Positions 25,004 through 33,027 of a stretch of DNA of 34,172 nt are shown piece after piece. Source of the stretch: Crocinitomicaceae bacterium (lineage in GTDB: Bacteria; Bacteroidota; Bacteroidia; Flavobacteriales_D; Crocinitomicaceae). The translations under genes were made by a program, and so were the position numbers. Position 1 is the stretch's first letter, and every line of letters begins with the position of its first letter. The notes under the pieces are model-generated. The model did no database searches. It was not told where the DNA came from and saw only the letters and a program-made list of their open reading frames with translations. The DNA lies in contig JAQWKT010000059.1 in NCBI GenBank assembly GCA_029247685.1, positions 1 to 34,172 of the forward strand. The letters run 5' to 3'.

Positions 25004-25906
25004 ATGAGTAAATCCGCATTGTTAAAATCTTCTATTGCCAAAAAATATTGGATGGCCTTAACTGGTCTTTTCTTGTGCACCTTTTTAATAGGGCACCTTA
25101 TAGGGAATCTTCAATTAATTTTTATGGCGGGCGAAGAAGGAAGAAGAGCTTTTAATGTGTATGCATACTTTATGGCACACAATCCAGCAATTAAAATTTT
25201 ATCTTATCTAACTTATTTTTCCATTTTGTTTCACACCATAGATGGAATAATGCTTACTATTAAAAACAAAAAATCGAGACCAAAAGGCTACGCCTACAAC
25301 AATGCTGCTGCTAATAGCTCTTCCTCTTCAAGAAACATGGCACTTCTTGGCTCTTTGATTTTAGTTTTTATCGTTATGCATATGGCAAATTTTTGGTACA
25401 AAGCAAAAATTGATAACAGCGCTCCATTTCCACTACATGTTTATGAACTTGAACTTAAACAAGACGGTAAAAAGGTTCGAAATGACCAAACGATGTATTA
25501 TTTCACTCATCAACCAACGCTTCAACCAATACCTAAAAACAGAAAGCTTGTATATCGAGACACTACAAATAATATTACGGATCTATACATTAAAGGGACC
25601 AATATTAAAATTGCAGAAGGATACAAAGATTTACATTCTCTTGTATTTGCATTTTTTGGCCAAGACAAAAGCAAATACGGTTTTCCAAAAAATGAACAAG
25701 CCCTATATTTTACACTATTCTATATTATCTCCATGCTTGTTCTTTCTTTTCATCTTTGGCATGGATTCGCCTCAGCATTTCAATCTCTTGGAATAAATCA
25801 TTCCAGTTATAATAAACTTATAAAGTCTTCAGGTAAATTATTTGCCGTTCTTATTCCACTAGGATTTGCAATAATTCCTTTGATGATTTTTTTGAATCAA
25901 ATATAA
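25004..25906 (+). CDS. sdhC: Succinate dehydrogenase/fumarate reductase cytochrome b subunit with a hydrophilic insertion
   Basis: The 300-residue protein is the single membrane subunit of Bacteroidota SdhCAB, which anchors SdhA/SdhB to the inner membrane and passes electrons to or from menaquinone through b hemes. Five helices are visible: about 15-40 with His31, 63-85 with His77, 112-132 with His126, 234-258 with His250, and 272-298. These four histidines are the probable heme ligands. Relatives are, as I recall, about 210-230 residues. The excess is a 70-residue hydrophilic segment (about 134-206) between helices 3 and 4. It is adjacent to KDLHSLVFAFFG, where the family sequence resumes. 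Unlike the usual tight spacing, sdhA follows after a 228-base gap. Confidence 0.92.
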   Translation: MSKSALLKSSIAKKYWMALTGLFLCTFLIGHLIGNLQLIFMAGEEGRRAFNVYAYFMAHNPAIKILSYLTYFSILFHTIDGIMLTIKNKKSRPKGYAYNNAAANSSSSSRNMALLGSLILVFIVMHMANFWYKAKIDNSAPFPLHVYELELKQDGKKVRNDQTMYYFTHQPTLQPIPKNRKLVYRDTTNNITDLYIKGTNIKIAEGYKDLHSLVFAFFGQDKSKYGFPKNEQALYFTLFYIISMLVLSFHLWHGFASAFQSLGINHSSYNKLIKSSGKLFAVLIPLGFAIIPLMIFLNQI

Positions 25907-25916
25907 ATAGGAAACA

Positions 25917-25947
25917 AAATAGACAAAGATGGACATTTTGTCTATTT
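25917..25947. terminator. 11-bp hairpin between sdhC and sdhA, possible terminator or attenuator
   Basis: AAATAGACAAA (25917-25927) and TTTGTCTATTT (25937-25947) are exact reverse complements around a 9-base loop. It begins 11 bases after the sdhC stop. The downstream U tract is only TTT, so termination may be partial. It may instead protect the sdhC 3' end or act as a protein site. Confidence 0.45.
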
Positions 25948-26006
25948 AAAGTATTTAGAATAAATATAAATTAAATAATAAAAAAGCTGTAAAAACAAAA
26001 AGAAAT

Positions 26007-26014
26007 TATATTTG
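26007..26014 (+). promoter_or_regulatory. -7 promoter box TAtaTTTG for sdhA-sdhB
   Basis: An exact TAnnTTTG match lies 120 bases before the sdhA ATG, giving a long predicted leader. It separates transcription of sdhAB from sdhC. Confidence 0.5.
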
Positions 26015-26026
26015 TAAATAATCATA

Positions 26027-26062
26027 ATGGAAGTAAAGATGGTGTACACACAAAACCATTAA
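26027..26062 (+). other. Possible 11-codon leader peptide in the sdhA 5' region
   Basis: ATG at 26027, 12 bases after the promoter box, opens a frame MEVKMVYTQNH that ends in TAA at 26060-26062. It could be an upstream leader ORF that affects sdhA expression. It is too short to judge by coding signal, and chance is likely. Confidence 0.2.
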
Positions 26063-26091
26063 ACAATCCATTAAAATAATTGTTAAAATAT
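26056..26091 (+). repeat. Three 12-bp-spaced degenerate repeats in the sdhA leader
   Basis: CCATTAAACAAT (26056), CCATTAAAATAA (26068) and TTGTTAAAATAT (26080) follow each other with a 12-base period and share a TTAAA core. CCATTAAA is exact in the first two. They lie between the promoter box and the sdhA ATG, so they could be binding sites for the helix-turn-helix domain of SdhA itself, but AT-rich DNA makes such runs common. Confidence 0.35.
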
Positions 26092-26134
26092 TAATTTAAT
26101 TGCATTTACGCGTTTTTTTAAACACGATTAAAGA

Positions 26135-28348
26135 ATGGACAAAAAAGGACAGTTACTAAGTATTTCTCAAGTTGCTTTAATTCTAAATGTCTCTGAAAAA
26201 ACAGTGCGAAGGCACATTCAATCTGGAAAATTAATCTCAAAAAAAATTGGAGGGGTTCATCGGATAAACAAAAGTGATCTAGATCATTTTTTGAACCCAG
26301 AAAAATCGTTTAGCCTAAATGATTTAAAAGCAGAAATTGACAATTCTTTTCCAAGAGAAAATCAGGAACCAGATGGACCACTAGTAGATAAATGGTCAAC
26401 ACATAAAAGCAAAATAAAACTTGTTAACCCTGCAAATAAAAGATTAATTGATATCATTGTTGTTGGATCAGGTCTAGCAGGAGGAGCAGCATCTGCATCC
26501 CTTGCAGAACTCGGATACAATGTGAAAACATTTTGCTTTCAAGATTCCCCTAGAAGAGCGCACTCTATTGCTGCTCAAGGAGGCATTAATGCTGCAAAAA
26601 ATTATCAAGGAGATGGGGATTCCGTTTACAGACTTTTTTATGACACTATAAAAGGTGGCGATTATAGATCCAGAGAATCAAATGTGCATCGTTTAGCTGA
26701 GGTTAGTGCAAATATTATTGATCAATGCGTGGCTCAAGGTGTACCCTTTGCCCGAGAATATGGAGGTTTACTTGACAATAGATCCTTTGGGGGCGTTTTA
26801 GTTTCTAGAACTTTTTACGCAAAAGGGCAAACAGGACAACAATTACTTTTAGGAGCTTATTCGGCGATGTCCAGACAAATTGGAAAAGGAAAAATTAAAA
26901 TGTATTCTAGGCATGAAATGCTAGACCTAGTAATTGTGGATGGAAAAGCTAGAGGTATTATCGCTAGAAACTTAGTAACTGGCGAAATTCAAAAACATTC
27001 TGCACATGCAGTTGTTCTTGGAAGTGGTGGATATGGAAATGTCTTTTTTCTTTCCACAAATGCAATGGGATCAAATGTAACAGCAGCATGGAAAGCACAC
27101 TTAAAAGGAGCTTATATGGCAAATCCATGTTTTACACAAATTCATCCAACTTGTATTCCTGTTTCAGGAGACCATCAATCCAAATTGACCTTAATGTCTG
27201 AATCATTAAGAAATGATGGCAGAATATGGGTGCCTAAAAACATGGAGGATGTTTTAGCTATTAGAGAAGGAAAGCTTAAACCAACCGAAATTTCGGCTGA
27301 GAATAGAGACTATTATTTAGAAAGAAGATACCCCTCTTTTGGTAATCTAGTCCCTAGAGATGTTGCTTCAAGAGCTGCAAAAGAACGATGTGATGCGGGA
27401 TATGGAGTCAATAAAACAGGAGAGGCTGTTTATTTAGATTTTGCATCTGCAATTGAACGTTATGGAAACGAAAAAGCGCAAGTCTTAAACCTAGACAACT
27501 TATCTAAAGAAGAGATTTTATCTTTAGGACGAAAAGTTATTGAAAATAAATATGGAAACTTATTTCAAATGTACTACAAGATTGTTGATGACGACCCTTA
27601 TTTTACTCCAATGCAAATTTATCCAGCTGTACACTATACCATGGGTGGATTATGGGTTGACTACAATCTTATGAGCTCAATCCCTGGTTGTTACGTAGCA
27701 GGAGAAGCTAACTTTTCTGATCATGGAGCTAACAGACTTGGTGCATCCGCATTAATGCAGGGACTTGCAGATGGCTATTTTGTATTGCCATATACCATTG
27801 GAGATTATTTAGCTGACGACATACGAACAGGGCCTATATCCACAGAAACAAAAGAATTTGATGATGCTTTAGAAGATGTAAAAAGCAAAATTTCTAAACT
27901 AATGAAAATTCAAGGAGAAAGATCGGTGGATTATTTCCACAGAAAACTAGGAAAAGTAATGTGGAATAATGTTGGTATGGCAAGAAATGCAGAAGGTCTT
28001 AATACTGCTATTACCGAAATTCAAAAAATTAGAACTGAATTTTATAGCAATGTTCGTATACCAGGAGAAAGTAATGAACTAAATCCAGAATTAGAAAAAG
28101 CACTTCGAGTCGCAGATTTTCTTGAATTAGGAGAACTAATGGCTATAGACGCTCTCAATAGAAGTGAATCGTGTGGAGGGCATTTTAGAGAGGAATCCCA
28201 AACCGATGAAGGAGAAGCATTGAGAGATGATGAAAACTTCACCTATGTTGCTGCATGGGAATACTCTGGGAACCCATCTAAACCTAAACTAAATAAGGAA
28301 AACCTAGAATACAAAAACATCAAGCTTGTTCAAAGAAGCTATAAATAA
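26135..28348 (+). CDS. sdhA: Succinate dehydrogenase/fumarate reductase flavoprotein fused to an N-terminal excisionase-type HTH domain
   Basis: The 737-residue product has two parts in one open frame. Residues about 7-53 are a winged helix-turn-helix of the excisionase/MerR type (HTH_17-like): [20 protein letters not shown], then the wing KKIGGVHRI and SDLDHFL. A hydrophilic linker (54-78) follows. From about 79 ([10 protein letters not shown]) the sequence is a normal Bacteroidota SdhA: GSGLAGG (111-117) for [14 protein letters not shown] with His143 as the probable covalent FAD site, [31 protein letters not shown], and HYTMGGLW and [14 protein letters not shown] near the FAD/capping site. 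It oxidises succinate or reduces fumarate at the inner membrane with SdhB and SdhC. Relatives are about 640-670 residues. No ATG lies between the HTH and the FAD domain; the only alternative start is TTG at 26291 (Leu53). DNA binding is inferred, not shown. Confidence 0.92.
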   Translation: MDKKGQLLSISQVALILNVSEKTVRRHIQSGKLISKKIGGVHRINKSDLDHFLNPEKSFSLNDLKAEIDNSFPRENQEPDGPLVDKWSTHKSKIKLVNPANKRLIDIIVVGSGLAGGAASASLAELGYNVKTFCFQDSPRRAHSIAAQGGINAAKNYQGDGDSVYRLFYDTIKGGDYRSRESNVHRLAEVSANIIDQCVAQGVPFAREYGGLLDNRSFGGVLVSRTFYAKGQTGQQLLLGAYSAMSRQIGKGKIKMYSRHEMLDLVIVDGKARGIIARNLVTGEIQKHSAHAVVLGSGGYGNVFFLSTNAMGSNVTAAWKAHLKGAYMANPCFTQIHPTCIPVSGDHQSKLTLMSESLRNDGRIWVPKNMEDVLAIREGKLKPTEISAENRDYYLERRYPSFGNLVPRDVASRAAKERCDAGYGVNKTGEAVYLDFASAIERYGNEKAQVLNLDNLSKEEILSLGRKVIENKYGNLFQMYYKIVDDDPYFTPMQIYPAVHYTMGGLWVDYNLMSSIPGCYVAGEANFSDHGANRLGASALMQGLADGYFVLPYTIGDYLADDIRTGPISTETKEFDDALEDVKSKISKLMKIQGERSVDYFHRKLGKVMWNNVGMARNAEGLNTAITEIQKIRTEFYSNVRIPGESNELNPELEKALRVADFLELGELMAIDALNRSESCGGHFREESQTDEGEALRDDENFTYVAAWEYSGNPSKPKLNKENLEYKNIKLVQRSYK

Positions 28349-28370
28349 CATTTAATAAATTTTTAACTCA

Positions 28371-29117
28371 ATGAATCTTACATTAAAAATATGGAGACAA
28401 AAAAACCCAAATGAGAAGGGTAAAATTGTCAGTTATCCAGTTAAGGATATCGATGGAGACATGTCTTTTTTAGAAATGATGGACGTTTTAAATGTAGAAT
28501 TGATTGAAAAAGGAGAAAACCCAGTTGCATTTGACCACGATTGTAGAGAGGGTATCTGTGGAATGTGCTCCATGTACATTAATGGTGAAGCACATGGACC
28601 AGACAGGGGAGTAACCACCTGTCAGTTACACATGCGAAAATTTAAGGATGGAGACACCATATACATTGAACCCTGGAGAGCCAAAGCATTTCCAATTATT
28701 AAAGATTTAATGGTGGATCGTTCTGCATTTGATAGAGTAATGAACGCGGGGGGCTTCGTATCGGTAAACACATCAGGAAATACGATTGATGCCAATGCGA
28801 CACCTATCCCAAAAGAAGATGCAGACAAAGCTTTTGAAGCCGCTACATGTATAGGTTGTGGAGCATGTGTTGCCAGTTGTAAAAATGCTTCTGCAATGTT
28901 ATTTGTATCGGCTAAAGTATCGCAACTAGCACTTCTTCCTCAAGGAAAAGTAGAAGCGAAAGAACGTGTAATTAAAATGGTAAACACGATGGATGAAGAA
29001 GGATTTGGGAATTGCACCAATACAGGAGCATGTGAGGTTGAATGTCCAAAAGGAATTTCTCTTGAAAATATTGCTAGGATGAATAGAGAATATCTAAAAG
29101 CAATGATTTTAAAATAA
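28371..29117 (+). CDS. sdhB: Succinate dehydrogenase/fumarate reductase iron-sulfur subunit
   Basis: The 248-residue protein carries electrons between SdhA flavin and SdhC quinone/heme. The 2Fe-2S ligands are Cys58, Cys63, Cys66 (CREGICGMC) and Cys84. The C-terminal half has [11 protein letters not shown] (Cys160, 163, 166, 170) and [15 protein letters not shown] (Cys215, 221, 225), matching the 4Fe-4S and 3Fe-4S clusters. All cluster ligands are present and the length is normal. It starts 22 bases after the sdhA stop, so it is co-transcribed. Nothing in SdhB is unusual, which makes the fusion in SdhA and the insertion in SdhC stand out more. Confidence 0.97.
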   Translation: MNLTLKIWRQKNPNEKGKIVSYPVKDIDGDMSFLEMMDVLNVELIEKGENPVAFDHDCREGICGMCSMYINGEAHGPDRGVTTCQLHMRKFKDGDTIYIEPWRAKAFPIIKDLMVDRSAFDRVMNAGGFVSVNTSGNTIDANATPIPKEDADKAFEAATCIGCGACVASCKNASAMLFVSAKVSQLALLPQGKVEAKERVIKMVNTMDEEGFGNCTNTGACEVECPKGISLENIARMNREYLKAMILK

Positions 29118-29164
29118 AATCTCACTTTTTTTTTCTTCAATTTTTATATAAGATACATTTGTTG

Positions 29165-29172
29165 TAAATTTG
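29165..29172 (+). promoter_or_regulatory. -7 promoter box TAaaTTTG of the T9SS-sorted protein gene
   Basis: An exact TAnnTTTG match lies 22 bases before the ATG at 29195. A TTTG at 29158-29161 is too close to serve as -33. Confidence 0.55.
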
Positions 29173-29194
29173 ATGTAATATAAATTATATAAAC

Positions 29195-30937
29195 ATGAGA
29201 AAAACACTACTTTTTATTGGCTTTCTTGGGATGACACTAATGGCTCATTCTCAAGTTATTTTTGCCGTACAATCACCTAGCAACATTGCAGGAAATTATG
29301 GATTTACTTGGGCTCCTCCAAGTGGCGGATGGGGAACGCCTGATTTTTTAATCCCTGGAACCTATGTGGAAGACACATTAATGTTTGTCGACGACTCTAC
29401 ATCAGGAACAAATCCTCAAGGAAACCCTGTTTCTGCTGAGGGATGCAACCCACTTGTAAATGACCTTACTGGAAAAATTGCAGTTATTTACAGAAATACT
29501 TGTGAATTTGGTACCAAAGCAATGAATGCTCAAAATGCAGGAGCTGTAGCATGTATTATCATCAACAGAGAACCAGGGCTTATTAATATGGGAGCTGGAG
29601 CTGAAGGTGCAAACGTTACAATACCTGTGGCATTTGTAGAGGATGCGACCGGAGCAACTATTGTTGCTGAGATGGCAAATGGACCAGTAGTTGTTTTAAT
29701 TGGAAACAAAACAGGCTTATTTAGCGATGATGCTGGTTTAACGCCAAGCACCACTTTAATTCCACGTCGTGCAGGTCAACCTGCCCTTCTTTCTCAAAGT
29801 GCTACCGAATTTAATTTTGAATTAGGAGCTAGAGTATACAACTACGGTATTGGAGATCAAACTAGTGCTTCTTTACAAGCGGTTATTACCGATCCAACAG
29901 GAGCAACAGTTTATGATGAAACAGCCGCAAACTTATCAATTGTTGCTGGAGATAGTGTAGATGTTTATCCCGCGCTAGCAAATAATTTACCTGCTTTTTC
30001 ACAAGCAACTTATGCTCCAGGAACATATACGTTAACCTACACGGTTACCGTTGATACAACTGACGAATATGTAGGTGACAATACCTTGAGTTCTACATTT
30101 ACCATAAATGACTCTATTTGGTCTTATGCGCAATTAGATAGTGCAGGAATGCCTCAAGCACAAAACTTTTATCGCCCAAGCACAAACAATCAAACTTACT
30201 CTATTTGTACAGTTTTAGATGATGCAAATGCGAATAGATTAGGTGCTGCAGGAGTTTATTTTGCAGCTTCAACAAGTGCTGCATCAGGACTTGCATTAAC
30301 TGGCGAAGAAATGGCTCTTTATCTTTATAAATGGGAAGATCAATTTAATGATTTAACCGTAGCTCCTACTTGGGATATGTTAACTCCGGTTGCTGATGGG
30401 TTTTATTATTACCCAGCTGATTTACAAAACCAAACGGTATATGCACCATTTAATCAAGCAGTAGCATTAGAAAGCAATCAACGATATTTAGCTTGTGTTC
30501 AAACCGTAAACACCGATTTATATCTTGGATTTGACGGAACTGACTATACTTGGAATGTTAATTTCTATCTTCAACCACAAACACCAATTGAAAATGATGG
30601 ATCCTATTTCTCTTCAGGATTTGGGTTAGATCTAACTGCTGGTGTTGGACTACATGTATTTGATGTGGCAAACATTGGAATTGAAGAAACATCTACTATT
30701 CCTGGTATGGCTTATCCAAACCCTGCAAATGAATTGGTTAACATTTCACTAAATGCAGAAGGTAATGCGAGTTTAATCGTAACAGATATTACTGGAAAAA
30801 CAGTTTTATCGACCTCTATTATTCTTGAAAATGGAAAATCAGCTATTGATTTTTCTTCAATCCAATCTGGATTTTACACTTTTAACATCACAACAGAAAG
30901 TGGGAAAAACTCTCAATTCAATGTAGTTAAAAACTAA
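29195..30937 (+). CDS. Secreted PA-domain protein with C-terminal T9SS sorting domain
   Basis: The 580-residue protein has a signal peptide (about residues 1-19, ending near AHS-Q). A protease-associated (PA) domain at about 85-175 is shown by GKIAVIYRNTCEFGTKAMNAQNAGAVACI and IPVAFVEDATG. An immunoglobulin-like region rich in Thr/Ser/Asp strands follows (about 205-305), then a domain of unknown fold (about 305-490). The C-terminal 75 residues are a type A T9SS sorting signal: YPNPANELVNISLNAEGNAS, VTDITGKTVLS and SGFYTFNITTESG. It is exported by Sec, then across the outer membrane by the T9SS. No protease or other catalytic domain is visible, so the PA domain may bind proteins or glycans. 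A strong terminator follows, and the gene seems monocistronic. Composition is less AT-rich than its neighbours, as is usual for this class. Confidence 0.9.
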   Translation: MRKTLLFIGFLGMTLMAHSQVIFAVQSPSNIAGNYGFTWAPPSGGWGTPDFLIPGTYVEDTLMFVDDSTSGTNPQGNPVSAEGCNPLVNDLTGKIAVIYRNTCEFGTKAMNAQNAGAVACIIINREPGLINMGAGAEGANVTIPVAFVEDATGATIVAEMANGPVVVLIGNKTGLFSDDAGLTPSTTLIPRRAGQPALLSQSATEFNFELGARVYNYGIGDQTSASLQAVITDPTGATVYDETAANLSIVAGDSVDVYPALANNLPAFSQATYAPGTYTLTYTVTVDTTDEYVGDNTLSSTFTINDSIWSYAQLDSAGMPQAQNFYRPSTNNQTYSICTVLDDANANRLGAAGVYFAASTSAASGLALTGEEMALYLYKWEDQFNDLTVAPTWDMLTPVADGFYYYPADLQNQTVYAPFNQAVALESNQRYLACVQTVNTDLYLGFDGTDYTWNVNFYLQPQTPIENDGSYFSSGFGLDLTAGVGLHVFDVANIGIEETSTIPGMAYPNPANELVNISLNAEGNASLIVTDITGKTVLSTSIILENGKSAIDFSSIQSGFYTFNITTESGKNSQFNVVKN

Positions 30938-30955
30938 TTGTTGTAAACTATTGTT

Positions 30956-30986
30956 AAAGGCCGGATATTTCCGGCCTTTTTTTTTT
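30956..30986 (+). terminator. GC-rich rho-independent terminator
   Basis: AAAGGCCGGA (30956-30965) pairs perfectly with TCCGGCCTTT (30970-30979) around a TATT loop, and ten consecutive T (30977-30986) follow. This is the only textbook intrinsic terminator in the window and ends the T9SS-protein transcript. Confidence 0.95.
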
Positions 30987-31039
30987 ACCTTGTCAAAACA
31001 TTTTTATTTAACGATTTGTTTTAAGATAAAGATTGGTTA

Positions 31040-32995
31040 ATGAGCAATTTCAACATCGGCCCAAAACTTCAAAACATAAATAGCCCTCATGATTTAAGAG
31101 CTAAATATGGCATTGAAGATCTTCCTGAAATATCTAAAGAACTTAGAGAATATATCATTGATGTTATTTCTGAAATTGGGAATAGCCATTTTGGAGCTAG
31201 CTTAGGAGTTGTGGAACTAACCGTCGCAATTCATTATGTTTTTAACACCCCTAGTGATCAATTGGTTTGGGATGTTGGTCATCAAGCTTACGGACATAAA
31301 ACTTTAACTGGAAGAAAAAACTCTTTTCACACGAACAGGCTAAAAGGTGGAATTTCAGGTTTTCCAAAAAGATCAGAAAGTGAATACGATACATTTGGAG
31401 TAGGACATTCCTCCACTTCTATTTCTTCATCTTTAGGAATGGCAGTAGCAAATAGATATCTAGGAAAACGAGACAAACAACATGTTGCGGTTATAGGCGA
31501 CGGCGCAATGACAGCTGGTCTTGCTTTTGAAGGCTTAAACCATGCTGGTATTGAAAAAGACACCAATTTGCTAGTTATTTTAAATGATAACTGCATGTCT
31601 ATCGACCCAAATGTTGGGGCCCTTAAAGAATATTTAACCGATATAACAACTTCACACACCTACAATAAAGTTAAAGATGAAGTTTGGAAATTACTGGGCA
31701 CTATTTCAAAATTTGGACCAGATGCACAAACAATCGCATCTAAAGTTACCCATGCACTTAAAAGCTCTCTTCTAAATCAAAGCAATTTATTTGAATCATT
31801 AAACTTTCGATACTTTGGACCTATAGATGGACATGACTCGATGGCTCTTGCAAGAGTGCTTTCTGACCTAAAGGATATCCCTGGACCAAAAATATTACAC
31901 TGTATCACTAAAAAAGGAGCTGGCTATAAATTTTCTGAAGAAGGGAATCCAACAAAATGGCATGCTCCAGGAGTTTTTAATAAAAAAACAGGAGAAATCG
32001 TTAACATTCTACCTAAATCCCCTCAGCCACCTAAATACCAAGAAGTATTTGGTCATACCATTGTCGAGCTTGCTGAAAAGAATTTAAAAATAATGGGGGT
32101 TACTCCAGCTATGCCAACCGGCTGTTCTTTAAATATTATGATGAAAGCAATGCCCGAAAGAGCATTTGATGTAGGAATTGCTGAACAACATGCAGTTACC
32201 TTTAGTGCTGGCCTTGCTACCCAAGGAATTATTCCATTTTGTAATATTTACTCTTCTTTCATGCAGCGTGCATACGATCAAGTACTTCATGATGTCGCTT
32301 TACAAAACTTAAACGTTGTATTTTGCCTAGATAGAGGTGGGCTTGTTGGCGCTGATGGCGCAACACATCACGGAGCCTATGATCTTTCTTATATGAGAAA
32401 TATCCCAAACATGATTGTTAGTGCACCCATGAATGAATCGGAGTTGAGAGACCTAATGTATACTGCTCAAAAAGAGAACATGGGACCATTTTGCATTCGA
32501 TATCCAAGAGGTAAAGGCGTTTTAAAAGAATGGAAAACCGTCATGAAATCAATTCCTATAGGTAAAGGAAGAAAATTAACCGATGGGAAAGATATAGCGA
32601 TGCTATCTATTGGACATCCAGGAAACTTTGCTCAAGATGCCATTAAACAGATGGACACCGAAAATGTAAGTATCGCTCATTACGACATGCGATTTGTGAA
32701 ACCTCTTGATGGAATCATGCTACATGAAATTTTTAGTAAATACAATAAAATAATTACTATTGAAGATGGTTGCTTAATGGGAGGGTTTGGTTCTGCTATT
32801 ATCGAATTTATGTGTGACAATAATTATTCAGCCTCTGTTCATCGACTTGGAATTCCTGACAAATACATAAACCACGGAACTCAAAAAGAGCTATGGGAAG
32901 AATGTGGTTTTGACACTAATTCAATTATTAAGAAAATAAAAGAAGTTCTTAAGCTAGACAATAGCAATAATAAAATGAATCAAAAATTAGGGTGA
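31040..32995 (+). CDS. dxs: 1-deoxy-D-xylulose-5-phosphate synthase
   Basis: The 651-residue enzyme condenses pyruvate and glyceraldehyde-3-phosphate to DXP, the entry step of the MEP isoprenoid pathway, using thiamine-PP. It has WDVGHQAYGHK near the N-terminus, the thiamine-PP/Mg site GDGAMTAGLAFEGLNHAG (Gly153-Asp154 and Asn of LNDN), FGPIDGHD, and EQHAVTFSAGLATQG with the catalytic Glu in the pyrimidine domain. The C-terminal transketolase domain is complete, and the last 15 residues are hydrophilic. It supplies the C5 units that the idi and crtB genes use, and also menaquinone, which SdhC uses. No TAnnTTTG box is visible in the 53 bases upstream after the terminator. Confidence 0.97.
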   Translation: MSNFNIGPKLQNINSPHDLRAKYGIEDLPEISKELREYIIDVISEIGNSHFGASLGVVELTVAIHYVFNTPSDQLVWDVGHQAYGHKTLTGRKNSFHTNRLKGGISGFPKRSESEYDTFGVGHSSTSISSSLGMAVANRYLGKRDKQHVAVIGDGAMTAGLAFEGLNHAGIEKDTNLLVILNDNCMSIDPNVGALKEYLTDITTSHTYNKVKDEVWKLLGTISKFGPDAQTIASKVTHALKSSLLNQSNLFESLNFRYFGPIDGHDSMALARVLSDLKDIPGPKILHCITKKGAGYKFSEEGNPTKWHAPGVFNKKTGEIVNILPKSPQPPKYQEVFGHTIVELAEKNLKIMGVTPAMPTGCSLNIMMKAMPERAFDVGIAEQHAVTFSAGLATQGIIPFCNIYSSFMQRAYDQVLHDVALQNLNVVFCLDRGGLVGADGATHHGAYDLSYMRNIPNMIVSAPMNESELRDLMYTAQKENMGPFCIRYPRGKGVLKEWKTVMKSIPIGKGRKLTDGKDIAMLSIGHPGNFAQDAIKQMDTENVSIAHYDMRFVKPLDGIMLHEIFSKYNKIITIEDGCLMGGFGSAIIEFMCDNNYSASVHRLGIPDKYINHGTQKELWEECGFDTNSIIKKIKEVLKLDNSNNKMNQKLG

Positions 32996-33027
32996 AAATT
33001 TTCTAACTCTTTGAATACTCAAAAACT

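Noticed and set aside
29126-29140. T-run after sdhB as a terminator
   Set aside because: There is a T tract but no preceding stem, so it does not meet the intrinsic-terminator pattern.
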